Assembly: GCA_036380735.1 (NCBI GenBank)
Contig: DASVEE010000011.1
Location: 1 to 64,000, forward strand
Direction of reading: 5' to 3'
DNA from: DASVEE01 sp036380735
Lineage (GTDB): Bacteria > Acidobacteriota > Thermoanaerobaculia > Gp7-AA8
DNA: 64,000 nucleotides
Below the pieces are notes generated by a model that was given only the letters and a program-made list of their open reading frames with translations, made no database searches and was not told where the DNA came from. Both the position numbers and the translations under genes were made by a program. Below are positions 18,972 to 26,139 of this stretch, in pieces (within the stretch, counting starts at the first letter, position 1; every line of letters starts with the position of its first letter).

Positions 18972-20198
18972 TTCGTACCTCAGCGCGTCGATCGGATCCA
19001 ACTTCGCAGCCTTTCGCGCCGGGTAGAACCCAAAGAAAATCCCGATGGTCGCGGCCACCGCAAAGGAAATGACGATCGACGTCGGGCTGACCACGATCGG
19101 CCAGCCGGCGACTTTGCCGATGGTGGTGGCTACGCCGACACCGAAGAGGATGCCGATCAAGCCTCCGAACACCGAGAGCGTGATGGCCTCGAAGAGGAAC
19201 TGCAGCAGCACGTGCCGGCCGCGCGCGCCGATGGCCATGCGGATGCCGATCTCGCGCGTGCGCTCGGTGACGCTGACCAGCATGATGTTCATGATGCCGA
19301 TGCCGCCGACGAACAGCGACACGATGGCGATGCCGAGGAGGAGGTTGCGCATCATGCCGACCTGCTGCTGGTTGGCGCGTGCGATCTCTTCCTGAGAGCG
19401 GAGCATGAAGTCGGCGTCGCCGCCCGGCGGGATGCGGTGGCGCTGGCGGAGGAGGGCGTCGATCTGGTCCATGGCGTCCTGAACCTGCTCGGCCGAGGCG
19501 GCGGAGGCCATGATCATGTTGAGGCGCTGCTGCCCCATGAGGCGCTTCATCACCGTCGTGTACGGGGCGATGATCTGGTCGTCCTGGTCGGAGCCCATCA
19601 TGCTGCCGCCCTTGCGCTCGAGGATGCCGGTGACGCGGAAAGGGACGTTCTTGACGCGCACGATGGAGCCGACGGCGCCGCCGCCGGGGAAGAGGTTCTC
19701 GGCCACGCTTGCGCCGAGGATGCAGACCTTCGTCGCCCCCCGGATGTCCCCTTCGCTGAAGAACGATCCCTCGGAGAGATTCCACGCGCGGATGTACGGC
19801 CAGTCGAGACCGACGCCGTAGACCTGCGTCGACCAGTTGAGCTCACCGGCGACGACCTGGCCCGCCGTGCGGACATTGGGGGAGACGTACGACACCGCCG
19901 GGCACTCGCGCTTGATGGCTTCGACGTCGCCCTCGGACAGCGTCGACTGCCCGGTGAAGATGCGCGCGCCGCCCTGCGTCGATGCGCCGGGCATGATCAT
20001 GATGTAGTTCGAGCCGAGGGAGTTGATCATCTCCGAGACGGAAGCGGCGACGCCGGCGCCGATGGCGACGGAGACGATGACGCACGCGACGCCGATGACG
20101 ACGCCCAGCGCCGTCAGCAGCGAGCGCAGCTTGTTCCGGGCGATCGACTTGAGGCCGACGATGGTGATGATGCCGAGGCGGGTGATGGAGTTGCGCAT
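18969..20198 (-). CDS. MacB-like ABC permease, second operon
   Basis: A 409-residue permease of the MacB_PCD plus FtsX type. TM1 is in LLTALGVVIGVACVIVSVAI, the periplasmic domain covers about 50-280, and the C-terminal FtsX region includes SLFVGGIGIMNIMLVSVTER and the final FGFYPARKAAKLDPIDALRY. Paralogous to the permease at 5383-6573. Unlike that copy it is not coupled to its ATPase: 169 bp containing a 7-bp-unit hairpin separate them. Its stop codon lies in the 9-bp repeat. Works with the ATPase at 20368-21120 and the adaptor at 21121-22386. Confidence 0.94.
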   Translation of the reverse strand: MRNSITRLGIITIVGLKSIARNKLRSLLTALGVVIGVACVIVSVAIGAGVAASVSEMINSLGSNYIMIMPGASTQGGARIFTGQSTLSEGDVEAIKRECPAVSYVSPNVRTAGQVVAGELNWSTQVYGVGLDWPYIRAWNLSEGSFFSEGDIRGATKVCILGASVAENLFPGGGAVGSIVRVKNVPFRVTGILERKGGSMMGSDQDDQIIAPYTTVMKRLMGQQRLNMIMASAASAEQVQDAMDQIDALLRQRHRIPPGGDADFMLRSQEEIARANQQQVGMMRNLLLGIAIVSLFVGGIGIMNIMLVSVTERTREIGIRMAIGARGRHVLLQFLFEAITLSVFGGLIGILFGVGVATTIGKVAGWPIVVSPTSIVISFAVAATIGIFFGFYPARKAAKLDPIDALRYE

Positions 20199-20213
20199 GT
20201 CGTTGTCGCTTCG

Positions 20214-20362
20214 CGGTTGTCGGTTTTCGGTTTTTGGTTTCCGGTCTCACCCTGGCGCAGCGCGTGGCAGGTGAGACATCAGTGGACATTCATCTGCAGC
20301 ATTCGTTCTCAGCAGGGCTCCCGGTGCATCACACCGACAACCAAAAACCGAAAACCGACAAC
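20214..20362. repeat. 7-bp-unit inverted-repeat hairpin, copy d
   Basis: A left arm (20214-20250) of GGTTGTC/GGTTTTC/GGTTTTTG units and a right arm (20333-20362) of CCGACAACCAAAAACCGAAA units flank an 80-bp centre containing a GTCTCACC/GGTGAGAC inner stem. It sits inside an operon, between ATPase stop and permease start. Confidence 0.83.
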
Positions 20363-20367
20363 GCCGT

Positions 20368-21120
20368 TCATCTCGCGGCCTTCGGCGCCACCGGCGCCTC
20401 GATGCCTTTGCGCTCGACGCGCAGTTGCGGCACGCGCTCGTCCTGCTGGATGCGTCCGTCGCGGACGTGGACGACGCGTTTGGCGTGCTGGGCGATGTCG
20501 GGCTCGTGGGTGATGAGGACCACGGTTTTCCCCGCGTCGTTCAACTCCTGGAAGATGGCCATGATTTCTTCCGAGGTGCGGGAGTCGAGGTTGCCGGTGG
20601 GCTCATCGGCCAGGAGGATGGCGGGGTTCGTCACGAGGGCGCGTGCGATGGCGACGCGCTGCTGCTGGCCGCCGGAGAGCTGGGAGGGGTGGTTGCCCTC
20701 GCGGCCGGCGAGGCCGACGCGGTGCAGCGAGTTGCGCGCGGCTTCGCGCCGCTCGACGCGCGTCATGGTCATGTCGGTGTAGACGAGCGGCAGCTCGACG
20801 TTCTCGAGCGCCGAGGTGCGCGCGAGGAGGTTGAAGCTCTGGAAGACGAAGCCGATCTTGGCGTTGCGGATGATCGCGCGCTGGTCGCGATTCATGGTGG
20901 AGACGTCGGCGCCGTCGAGGACGTAGGTGCCGCTGGTGGGGCGGTCGAGGCAGCCGATGATGTTCATCAGCGTCGACTTGCCGGAGCCGGACGGTCCCAT
21001 GATGGCGACGAAGTCGCCCTGCTCCACGAGGAGGTCGACGCCGTCGAGGGCGCGGACTTCGACCTCGCCAAGACTGTAGATCTTGACGAGGTCGCGAATC
21101 TCGATGACGGGGGGCGTCAC
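20368..21120 (-). CDS. MacB-type ABC transporter ATPase, second operon
   Basis: A 250-residue ATPase with Walker A GPSGSGKST, Q-loop FVFQSFNLL, signature LSGGQQQRVAIARAL, Walker B ILLADEPTGNLD and H-switch ITHEPD. It starts with GTG at 21120, immediately after the adaptor stop TAA (21123-21121), so translation is coupled to the adaptor. The C-terminal extension after the core is Arg/Ala rich. A paralogue of 4640-5386. Confidence 0.95.
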   Translation of the reverse strand: MTPPVIEIRDLVKIYSLGEVEVRALDGVDLLVEQGDFVAIMGPSGSGKSTLMNIIGCLDRPTSGTYVLDGADVSTMNRDQRAIIRNAKIGFVFQSFNLLARTSALENVELPLVYTDMTMTRVERREAARNSLHRVGLAGREGNHPSQLSGGQQQRVAIARALVTNPAILLADEPTGNLDSRTSEEIMAIFQELNDAGKTVVLITHEPDIAQHAKRVVHVRDGRIQQDERVPQLRVERKGIEAPVAPKAAR

Positions 21121-22386
21121 TTAGCGCCGGCCTCCGCGACCGCCGCCGCCGGGCCCGCCGCCGGCGCCGCCCATCGGCGGAGGCCCTTCGACCTTCGACG
21201 TGGCGATGCCGACGACGACGCTGTCGCCCACCTTGAGCGTGCCGGCGTCGACGACGGCGGTGAAGCGGCCGTCGCTGATGCCGGTGCGGATCTGGACGGG
21301 CGTGAGCTTCTTGTCGGCGCCGAGGAGATAGACGGTCTGGGGACGTCCGGTGGCGGCGTCACCGCCGCCGCGGCGGCCGCGCGGCATCTGGCTCGCGGCG
21401 CCGGCGGGACCGCCGCCCTGGCCCGACTGCGCGGCGCGGCGCTCGATGCCGCCGCCGCTGCCCTGCGCTCCTCCGGCCTGCGCGCCGCGCTCGCTCTCCG
21501 GCTTGAAGCGAAGGGCGCCGTTGGGGACGCGGAGGACGTCGCGGACCGTGGAGACGTCGATCGTGACGTTCGCGGTCATCTTCGGGCGGAGGCGCCCCTC
21601 GGGATTCTCGACCTCGATGATGACGGGGTACGTGACGACGTTCTGGTTGACGACCGCGTTGTAGCGGATCTGGGCGATGCGGCCGCGGAACTCGTCCTCG
21701 GGGTACGCATCGACGTTGAAGCGGGCGATCTGGCCGACCTGGATGCGGCCGATGTCGGACTGGTCGACGTCCGCCTGCACCTGCATCTTCGTGAGGTCCT
21801 GCGCGATCTGGAAGAGCGTCGGCGCCTGGAAGGAGGCGGCGACGGTCTGGCCGACGTCGTACTGCCGGTCGACGACGATGCCGTCGATGGGCGAGATGAT
21901 CTTCGTGTAGCGGAGGTTCGTCTCCGACTGGCGGAGCGCGGCGGATGCCTGCTGGACCTGCGCGTTCGCGCTCTCGTACTGGGCGCGCGCGGAGTCGAGC
22001 TCCGCCGTCGCGGAGAGGCCGCTCTCGCTCAGACGGCGCTGCCGCTCGTACATGACCCTGGAGTTGGCCGCTTCGACGCGAGCGCGGGTGACGTCGGCGC
22101 TGCGCTGCTCGACGGTCGCCTGGAACGGCGTCGGGTCGAGCTCGGCGAGGAGCTGCCCTTTCGTCACCCTGCTGTTGAAGTCGGCGTAGAGGCGGGAGAT
22201 GACGCCCGATACCTGCGAGCCGACCTGGACGGTCGTAACGGCGGACAGCGTCCCTGTCGCCGTGACGGTCATGGTCACGTTGCCGCGATCGACTTTTTCG
22301 GTCTTGTACTGCTGGTCTTTGCTGCCGCTCCCCTTACAGGAGAGCACGGCAACCAGTAGAAGGATGGTGGCGAGTTTTCGTTGCAC
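21121..22386 (-). CDS. MacA-like adaptor, probable lipoprotein
   Basis: A 421-residue membrane-fusion protein. The N-terminus MQRKLATILLLVAVLSCKGS has a lipobox-like VLSC, so it is probably a lipid-anchored adaptor, unlike the TM-anchored paralogue at 3372. The domain order is the same: lipoyl half (VQVGSQVSGVISRLYADFNS), helical hairpin with Gln/Arg-rich heptads, second lipoyl half (ISPIDGIVVDRQYDVGQTV), and a beta-barrel (MQVQADVDQSDIGRIQVGQ). A Gly/Ala/Gln-rich low-complexity insert at about 300-350 and a poly-Gly/Arg tail follow. First gene of the second exporter operon. Substrate unknown. Confidence 0.92.
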   Translation of the reverse strand: MQRKLATILLLVAVLSCKGSGSKDQQYKTEKVDRGNVTMTVTATGTLSAVTTVQVGSQVSGVISRLYADFNSRVTKGQLLAELDPTPFQATVEQRSADVTRARVEAANSRVMYERQRRLSESGLSATAELDSARAQYESANAQVQQASAALRQSETNLRYTKIISPIDGIVVDRQYDVGQTVAASFQAPTLFQIAQDLTKMQVQADVDQSDIGRIQVGQIARFNVDAYPEDEFRGRIAQIRYNAVVNQNVVTYPVIIEVENPEGRLRPKMTANVTIDVSTVRDVLRVPNGALRFKPESERGAQAGGAQGSGGGIERRAAQSGQGGGPAGAASQMPRGRRGGGDAATGRPQTVYLLGADKKLTPVQIRTGISDGRFTAVVDAGTLKVGDSVVVGIATSKVEGPPPMGGAGGGPGGGGRGGRR

Positions 22387-22423
22387 GGCTGCGGAGTTTA
22401 CCGTTTTCGTGCCGACGCAAATG

Positions 22424-22637
22424 GCGATGGGACATGGGACCTATGGGACCGATGGGACACATGGGACCTATGGGCCACCGGGGAGTCCGTTGGGTAAGCG
22501 CATCGTGATTTGACCTGCGGCCGGCGCACACCCGGTTGCAAAGTGCCACCCCGGCGCCATGGAACTCCCGGCATCCCATAGGTCCCATCTGTCCCATAGG
22601 TCCCATGTCCCATTCGTCCCATAGGTCCCATCGTTCC
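22424..22637. repeat. 9-bp-unit inverted repeat with long loop, site E
   Basis: The left arm (22424-22474) uses GGGAC units throughout (GATGGGACATGGGACCTATG) and the right arm (22572-22637) uses matching GTCCCAT units, ending GTCCCATCGTTCC. The roughly 100-bp loop includes a 23-bp segment (22476-22498) present in inverted orientation in the loop of site N. It separates the divergent adaptor and bactofilin genes. Confidence 0.85.
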
Positions 22638-22701
22638 CTCCGCCGGGGGCCCTCACAGCCCCGTGCTATGCTTCCGGCCCCAATTCTGGCGAGGTCTGCT
22701 C

Positions 22702-23130
22702 ATGTCTCTTTTCGGCAGCAAAGATTCCACCCCTGCAACCAAAGTATCCGTGCGGTCGGCTGATACGCCGGCGATGCCGGCATTCACGTACATCGGCCCG
22801 AATACCACGGTCGAAGGGACGATCACCGGCTCCGATCCCTATGTCATCGAGGGAACGGTGCGCGGCAGGATCAACCTGACGAGCGACCTCCGCGTGGGCA
22901 CCAGGGCGCGCATCGAAGCGACCGTGCATGCAAAGAACGTCATCGTCGAAGGAAAGCTGAACGGCGACATCTCGGCCGACGACCGCGTCGAGCTGGTGAT
23001 GACCGCCACCGTCGACGGGAACATCCGTGCTCCGAAGATCATCGTGGCCGAGGGGGCGAAGTTCCGCGGGAACGTGGACATGGGCTCGCCGCGGCCGCAT
23101 GGGGAGCACGCCAACAACAAGGTGAAGTAG
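22702..23130 (+). CDS. Bactofilin (DUF583)
   Basis: A 142-residue cytoskeletal protein of the bactofilin family, which forms nucleotide-independent beta-helical filaments used in cell shape, polar organisation or stalk formation. The central region (about residues 27-120) shows the right-handed beta-helix pattern of hydrophobics and glycines: YIGPNTTVEGTITGSDPYVI, GRINLTSDLRVG, NVIVEGKLNGDISADDRVEL, TVDGNIRAPKIIVAEGAKFRG. Disordered N- and C-terminal tails are typical. The start at 22702 follows GGCGAGGT. It lies 17 bp upstream of the aldehyde dehydrogenase gene, but a functional link is not obvious. Confidence 0.93.
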   Translation: MSLFGSKDSTPATKVSVRSADTPAMPAFTYIGPNTTVEGTITGSDPYVIEGTVRGRINLTSDLRVGTRARIEATVHAKNVIVEGKLNGDISADDRVELVMTATVDGNIRAPKIIVAEGAKFRGNVDMGSPRPHGEHANNKVK

Positions 23131-23147
23131 CCACTACGGAGGTACGA

Positions 23148-24686
23148 ATGTCAGCAACCGAAACCAAGACTCGCTCCAGCGAGCACGCGCTCCGCGAGAC
23201 GCGCGAGTACAAGAACTACATCAACGGCGAGTGGGTCGCGTCGAAGAGCGGTGAAGTCTTCGAGAACCGCAATCCCGCCGATCACGACGATCTCGTCGGC
23301 ACCTTCCAGGAGTCGAATGCCGACGACCTGAACGCCGCCGTCGACGCTGCCGACAAGGCGTACCAGTCGTGGCGCCTCACCCCCGCGCCGAAGCGCGCGG
23401 AGTTCCTCTACCGCGTCGGCGAGATCCTCAAGCGCGACAAGGACAAGATCGCGCGCGAGATGACGCGCGAGATGGGGAAGGTGTTCGACGAGACGAAGGG
23501 CGACGTGCAGGAAGCCATCGACATGGCCTACCTCGCCGCCGGCGAAGGGCGCCGTCTCTTCGGCGTCACGACGCCGTCGGAGCTCCCCAACAAGTTCAAC
23601 ATGGCTGTGCGCATGCCCCTCGGCGTCGCCGGTCTGATCACGCCGTGGAACTTCCCCATCGCCATCCCGGCGTGGAAGGGGATGGCGGCGCTGATCTGCG
23701 GCAACACGGTCGTCATCAAGCCGGCGTCGCAGACGCCGCTGTCGGTGATCATGCTGGCCGAGGCGCTCGAAGAGGCCGGGCTGCCGAAGGGCGTGTGGAA
23801 CGTCGTCACGGGCGGCGGACGCGAAGTCGGCGAGCCGATGCTGCGCCACGAGAAGGTGCGCGTCATCTCCTTCACCGGCTCCACGGAAGTCGGCCGCCAG
23901 ATCAACACGGTCTGCGCGCCGCAGTTCAAGCACGTCCACCTCGAGATGGGCGGCAAGAACGTGATCATGGTGATGGACGACGCCGACGTCGACCTCGCCG
24001 TCGATGGCTCGCTCTGGGGCGCGTTCGGCACGACGGGGCAGCGCTGCACCGCCGCGTCGCGCATCGTGGTGCACGAGAAGGTGTACGACCAGTTCGTCGA
24101 GAAGCTCGCCGGGCGCGCGAAGAAGCTGCGCGTCGGCAACGGTCTGGACAAGAACGTGGAGATGGGACCGAGCGTCTCGGCGTCGCAGCTCAAGACCGTC
24201 GAGACGTACGTGCAGATCGGCAAGGACGAAGGCGCGCAGGTCGTGGCCGGCGGCAATACGCTGGGCTCCGGCGCGCACGAGAAGGGCTACTTCCACGAGC
24301 CGACCGTCTTCGCGAACGTGAAGGCGGACCACCGCATCGCCCAGGAAGAGATCTTCGGGCCGGTGACGGCGGTGATCAAGTGCTCGTCGTTCGAGGAAGC
24401 GATCGCCATCGGCAACGGCGTGCGCTACGGCCTGTCGGCGTCGATCTACACGCGCGACATCAACCGCGCGTACATGGCGATGCGCGACATGTACACGGGA
24501 ATCTTCTACGTGAATGCTCCGACGATCGGCGCCGAGGTGCACCTGCCGTTCGGCGGCGTCAAGGAGACGGGCAACGGACACCGCGAGGCTGGCGTCGCCG
24601 GCATCGACGTGTTCACCGAATGGAAATCGATCTATGTCGACTACAGCGGTGCGCTGCAGCGCGCGCAGATCGACAATGAGCTGTAG
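23148..24686 (+). CDS. NAD(P)-dependent aldehyde dehydrogenase
   Basis: A 512-residue member of the aldehyde dehydrogenase superfamily, oxidising an aldehyde to its acid. Visible motifs are the N-terminal YINGEWV, the cofactor segment PWNFPIAIPAWKG, the glycine motif FTGSTEVGR, the catalytic Glu in LEMGGKNV and the catalytic Cys in GTTGQRCTAASR, then EEIFGPV and the C-terminal PFGGVKETGNGHREAG. The overall type resembles class-7-like or ketoglutaric-semialdehyde dehydrogenases; I cannot name the substrate. GGAGGT at about 23139 fixes the start. It follows the bactofilin closely and is followed by a 7-bp-unit hairpin. Confidence 0.95.
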   Translation: MSATETKTRSSEHALRETREYKNYINGEWVASKSGEVFENRNPADHDDLVGTFQESNADDLNAAVDAADKAYQSWRLTPAPKRAEFLYRVGEILKRDKDKIAREMTREMGKVFDETKGDVQEAIDMAYLAAGEGRRLFGVTTPSELPNKFNMAVRMPLGVAGLITPWNFPIAIPAWKGMAALICGNTVVIKPASQTPLSVIMLAEALEEAGLPKGVWNVVTGGGREVGEPMLRHEKVRVISFTGSTEVGRQINTVCAPQFKHVHLEMGGKNVIMVMDDADVDLAVDGSLWGAFGTTGQRCTAASRIVVHEKVYDQFVEKLAGRAKKLRVGNGLDKNVEMGPSVSASQLKTVETYVQIGKDEGAQVVAGGNTLGSGAHEKGYFHEPTVFANVKADHRIAQEEIFGPVTAVIKCSSFEEAIAIGNGVRYGLSASIYTRDINRAYMAMRDMYTGIFYVNAPTIGAEVHLPFGGVKETGNGHREAGVAGIDVFTEWKSIYVDYSGALQRAQIDNEL

Positions 24687-24695
24687 ACGCTGACG

Positions 24696-24759
24696 CGTTG
24701 TCCGTTGTCCGTTTTCGGTTTTCCGTGACGGACAACGGACAACGGAACACGGAAAACGC
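24696..24759. repeat. 7-bp-unit inverted-repeat hairpin, copy e (compact)
   Basis: CGTTGTC-CGTTGTC-CGTTTTC-GGTTTTC is followed after GTGAC by GGACAAC-GGACAAC-GGAACAC-GGAAAAC, the clearest example of exact 7-bp phasing. It ends at the ATG of the M28 peptidase; no other ribosome site is visible there. Confidence 0.9.
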
Positions 24760-26139
24760 ATGCGTAACACGCTGGCCATACTGCTTCTCGCCCTGGCACT
24801 CCCCGTCTTCGCGCAGGATCGCGTCGATGCGACGGCGCGTCGCATCATCGACGCCGAGGTCGGGTCGACGCGTGCGTACGACACGCTGGCGTACCTGACG
24901 GACAACATCGGGCCGCGTCTCTCCGGCTCGGCGAACGCCGAGCGTTCCGTGCGCTGGGCCACCGAGCAGTTCCGCAAGTGGGGCATCGACGTGCGCACGG
25001 AGCGCGTGATGGTGCCGCACTGGGTGCGCGGCGCCGAGCGCGCGCGCCTGGTCTCCCACAACAGCCAGCGCCTCGCCATCACCACCCTCGGCGGCAGCAT
25101 CGCCACCCCGGCCGACGGCCTCACCGCCGAAGTGGTGGAGGTGACGACGTACGAGCAGCTCGAGCAGCTCGGCACCAAAGGCGTGAGCGGCAAGATCGTC
25201 TTCTACAACCGGCCGATGAACATGGAGCTGGTGCGCGGCGGCCAGGCGTTCGACGCGTACAGCGACGCGGTGCAGTTCCGCGGCGGCGGTGCGAGCCGCG
25301 CCGCGCAGTACGGCGCCGTCGCCGCCGTCGTCCGCTCCGTCGCCTCGGCCTCGCTGCGCACGCCGCACACCGGCGCGATGCGCTACGACCCGAAGTTCAA
25401 AAAGATCCCGGCGGCGGCCATCGCCACCGAGGATGCGGAGCTCGTGCATCGCCTGCTGGCGAAAGGGGAGAAGGTGCGCATGCACCTCGTCCTCACGCCG
25501 CGCACGCTGCCCGACGTCCCCTCGGCCAACGTCATCGCGGAGATCAAAGGCAGCGAGCGCCCCGACGAGATCGTCCTCATCGGCGGCCACCTCGATTCGT
25601 GGGACCTCGGCACCGGCGCGATCGACAACGGCTCCGGCGTGGTCATGGTGATGGAGACGATGCGCCTCCTGCACGAAATGGGGATCAAGCCGCGCCGCAC
25701 GATCCGCGCGGTGCTCTTCATGAACGAGGAGAACGGCCTGCGCGGCGGCCGGGCGTATTTCGCGAACCGCGCGGAGACGGAGCTCGGCAAGCACGTGGCG
25801 GCAATCGAGACGGATGCGGGAGCGGCGACGCCGACCGGCTTCATCACGACACTGCACGGCGACAAGCTGACGCAGTTCCAGCGCCGCGTCGCCGTGCTGA
25901 ACACGATCGTGCCGATGAAGTACGAAAGCTCCAAGCAGACCGGCGCCGACACGTCGCCGCTGACGGATGCCGGCGTGCCGGGCTTCGGCCTGGTGCCCGA
26001 TCCGCTGCATTACTTCGACTACCACCACAGCGCCGCCGATACGCTCGACAAGATCAATCCGCGCGAGCTGTCGCAGTGCAGCGCCGCGGTGGCCGCGCTG
26101 GCGTACATCCTGGCGGATTCTGATTTCGATCCGCGATGA
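24760..26139 (+). CDS. Secreted M28 zinc peptidase with PA domain
   Basis: A 459-residue exported aminopeptidase/carboxypeptidase of family M28. A signal peptide (MRNTLAILLLALALPVFAQ) is followed by an N-terminal lid, a PA-type insert (about residues 110-230), and the catalytic domain with co-catalytic zinc ligands: IGGHLDSWD (His, Asp), GAIDNGSG (bridging Asp), FMNEENG (catalytic Glu and ligand), ETDAG (Asp) and FDYHHSAADT (His). Overall similar to carboxypeptidase Q-like enzymes. The start abuts the 7-bp repeat with only its GGAAAAC upstream. The stop overlaps the start of the sulfatase-like gene (ATGA), so the two are coupled. Likely role: peptide scavenging in the periplasm or outside the cell. 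Confidence 0.94.
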   Translation: MRNTLAILLLALALPVFAQDRVDATARRIIDAEVGSTRAYDTLAYLTDNIGPRLSGSANAERSVRWATEQFRKWGIDVRTERVMVPHWVRGAERARLVSHNSQRLAITTLGGSIATPADGLTAEVVEVTTYEQLEQLGTKGVSGKIVFYNRPMNMELVRGGQAFDAYSDAVQFRGGGASRAAQYGAVAAVVRSVASASLRTPHTGAMRYDPKFKKIPAAAIATEDAELVHRLLAKGEKVRMHLVLTPRTLPDVPSANVIAEIKGSERPDEIVLIGGHLDSWDLGTGAIDNGSGVVMVMETMRLLHEMGIKPRRTIRAVLFMNEENGLRGGRAYFANRAETELGKHVAAIETDAGAATPTGFITTLHGDKLTQFQRRVAVLNTIVPMKYESSKQTGADTSPLTDAGVPGFGLVPDPLHYFDYHHSAADTLDKINPRELSQCSAAVAALAYILADSDFDPR

